From NCBI GenBank assembly GCA_029339505.1, contig JAQISU010000097.1:4973001-5037000 (forward strand): a stretch of 64,000 bases of DNA, given 5' to 3'. A program made the translations under genes and the position numbers. The DNA is from Unio delphinus. Lineage: Eukaryota; Mollusca; Bivalvia; Unionida; Unionidae. The notes beneath the pieces are model-generated. The model was not told the origin of the DNA and did no database searches. It saw only the letters and a program-made list of their open reading frames with translations. Shown piece by piece: positions 63,654-64,000 of this stretch. Position 1 is the first letter of the stretch; every line of letters begins with the position of its first letter.

Positions 63654-64000
63654 TTATTCTCTATGGACCACATCGTCCACTGAACACAATGGACACGTTT
63701 TATTCAGAGTTTCATAACAATCTGTACAGTAATAGGCATTGCATTGATCGCCGGAACATTTCACCAGAAGAGTGTCATGGAATCCTCCTTCAGCGGTCTG
63801 ACAGCTTAGACATACTTTGTCTTTTTGTGAAAGACATCTTGCAAGACATGGGATTTTAAATGACAGCCACGTCATCAGCTGTAGTTGCTCATTGACACAC
63901 ATTTCCTTATAAGATGATTTGATCTTTTGGCGCAAGAATTTCAAAAAACTGATTCGCTTGTGTCGAATTAATTTATGTAGATATTGAATTCTTGCTTCTT
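63654..64000 (-). CDS. Host-like exon: C-terminal RING-type end of a DC-STAMP domain-containing (DCST-like) protein, partial
   Basis: The minus-strand frame is open from the window edge to a stop at 63654. It begins ARIQYLHKLIRHKRISFLKF, a basic amphipathic stretch like the region after the last membrane helix of DCST1/2-type proteins. A zinc-binding end follows: CLSCQ, then KCSGDQCNAYYCTDCYETL, then CPLC. The Cys spacing resembles the C-terminal RING of DCST proteins, which are implicated in ubiquitin ligation and gamete fusion. The rest of the gene lies beyond the window. Assignment is from motif memory; another RING or PHD-like protein is possible. Confidence 0.5.
   Translation of the reverse strand, partial: EARIQYLHKLIRHKRISFLKFLRQKIKSSYKEMCVNEQLQLMTWLSFKIPCLARCLSQKDKVCLSCQTAEGGFHDTLLVKCSGDQCNAYYCTDCYETLNKTCPLCSVDDVVHRE

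Overview
The window reads as repeat-rich, non-coding DNA of an invertebrate animal, most likely a mollusc. That assignment is inference. It rests on two copies of a tRNA-derived SINE, Ty3/gypsy elements (one with a tRNA-Leu primer site), long (AT)n and (GT)n tracts, a hAT-type MITE, and only one plausible host exon, a RING-ended DC-STAMP-like fragment running off the right edge. The window is dominated by transposons nested in one another.

Layout. 1-11118: tandem copies of a ~3455-bp unit (652-bp LTR-like segment plus 2.8-kb interior) with a complete younger copy nested at 6975-11082. 11715-31496: a minus-strand Ty3/gypsy element with long LTRs, a tRNA-Leu primer site, a polypurine tract and a scrap of RNase H. 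Its second LTR is split by a 15.5-kb Polinton/adintovirus-like element (E1, 14887-30398) with 191-bp inverted repeats that look identical and a TAATA target duplication. 31497-38927: minisatellites, microsatellites and SINEs. 38928-53405: a second, decayed relative of the same viral element (E2), interrupted by a solo LTR and tandem repeats. 53406-58250: unassigned sequence. 58250-60600: a broken Ty3/gypsy pol. 60720-61191: hAT-type MITE. 61192-63500: microsatellites and a minisatellite. 63654-64000: host-like exon.

E1 carries a near-complete virus-like gene set. The virion block, all on the minus strand, holds a penton-like protein, a membrane protein, a fibre-like protein, an adenain-type protease, a pVI/mu-like hydrophobic protein, a major capsid protein, a small basic core protein and an unknown 321-aa protein. 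The replication and integration block holds a family B DNA polymerase continuous with a superfamily 1 helicase, a retroviral-type integrase, a zinc-ribbon/phospholipase A2 protein and an A32-like packaging ATPase. The polymerase-helicase frame is broken only by one TAG, where E2 has CAG.

The most interesting signals lie in how E1 genes are joined. At two places, the end of the helicase and the end of the zinc ribbon, the frame reaches the ten bases A9C phased as A AAA AAC. The -1 frame then opens directly into an HNH nuclease domain and into a parvovirus-like phospholipase A2 domain. E2 keeps the same -1 relation at the helicase-HNH junction with an A AAA AAA heptamer. This suggests programmed -1 frameshifting, or transcriptional slippage, making a polymerase-helicase-HNH protein and a zinc-ribbon-PLA2 protein. 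E1 and E2 also share a tRNA-like non-coding segment at the same relative place and very short divergent intergenic spacers. They differ by an inversion of the virion block and by an HNH homing-endonuclease relic found only in E2.
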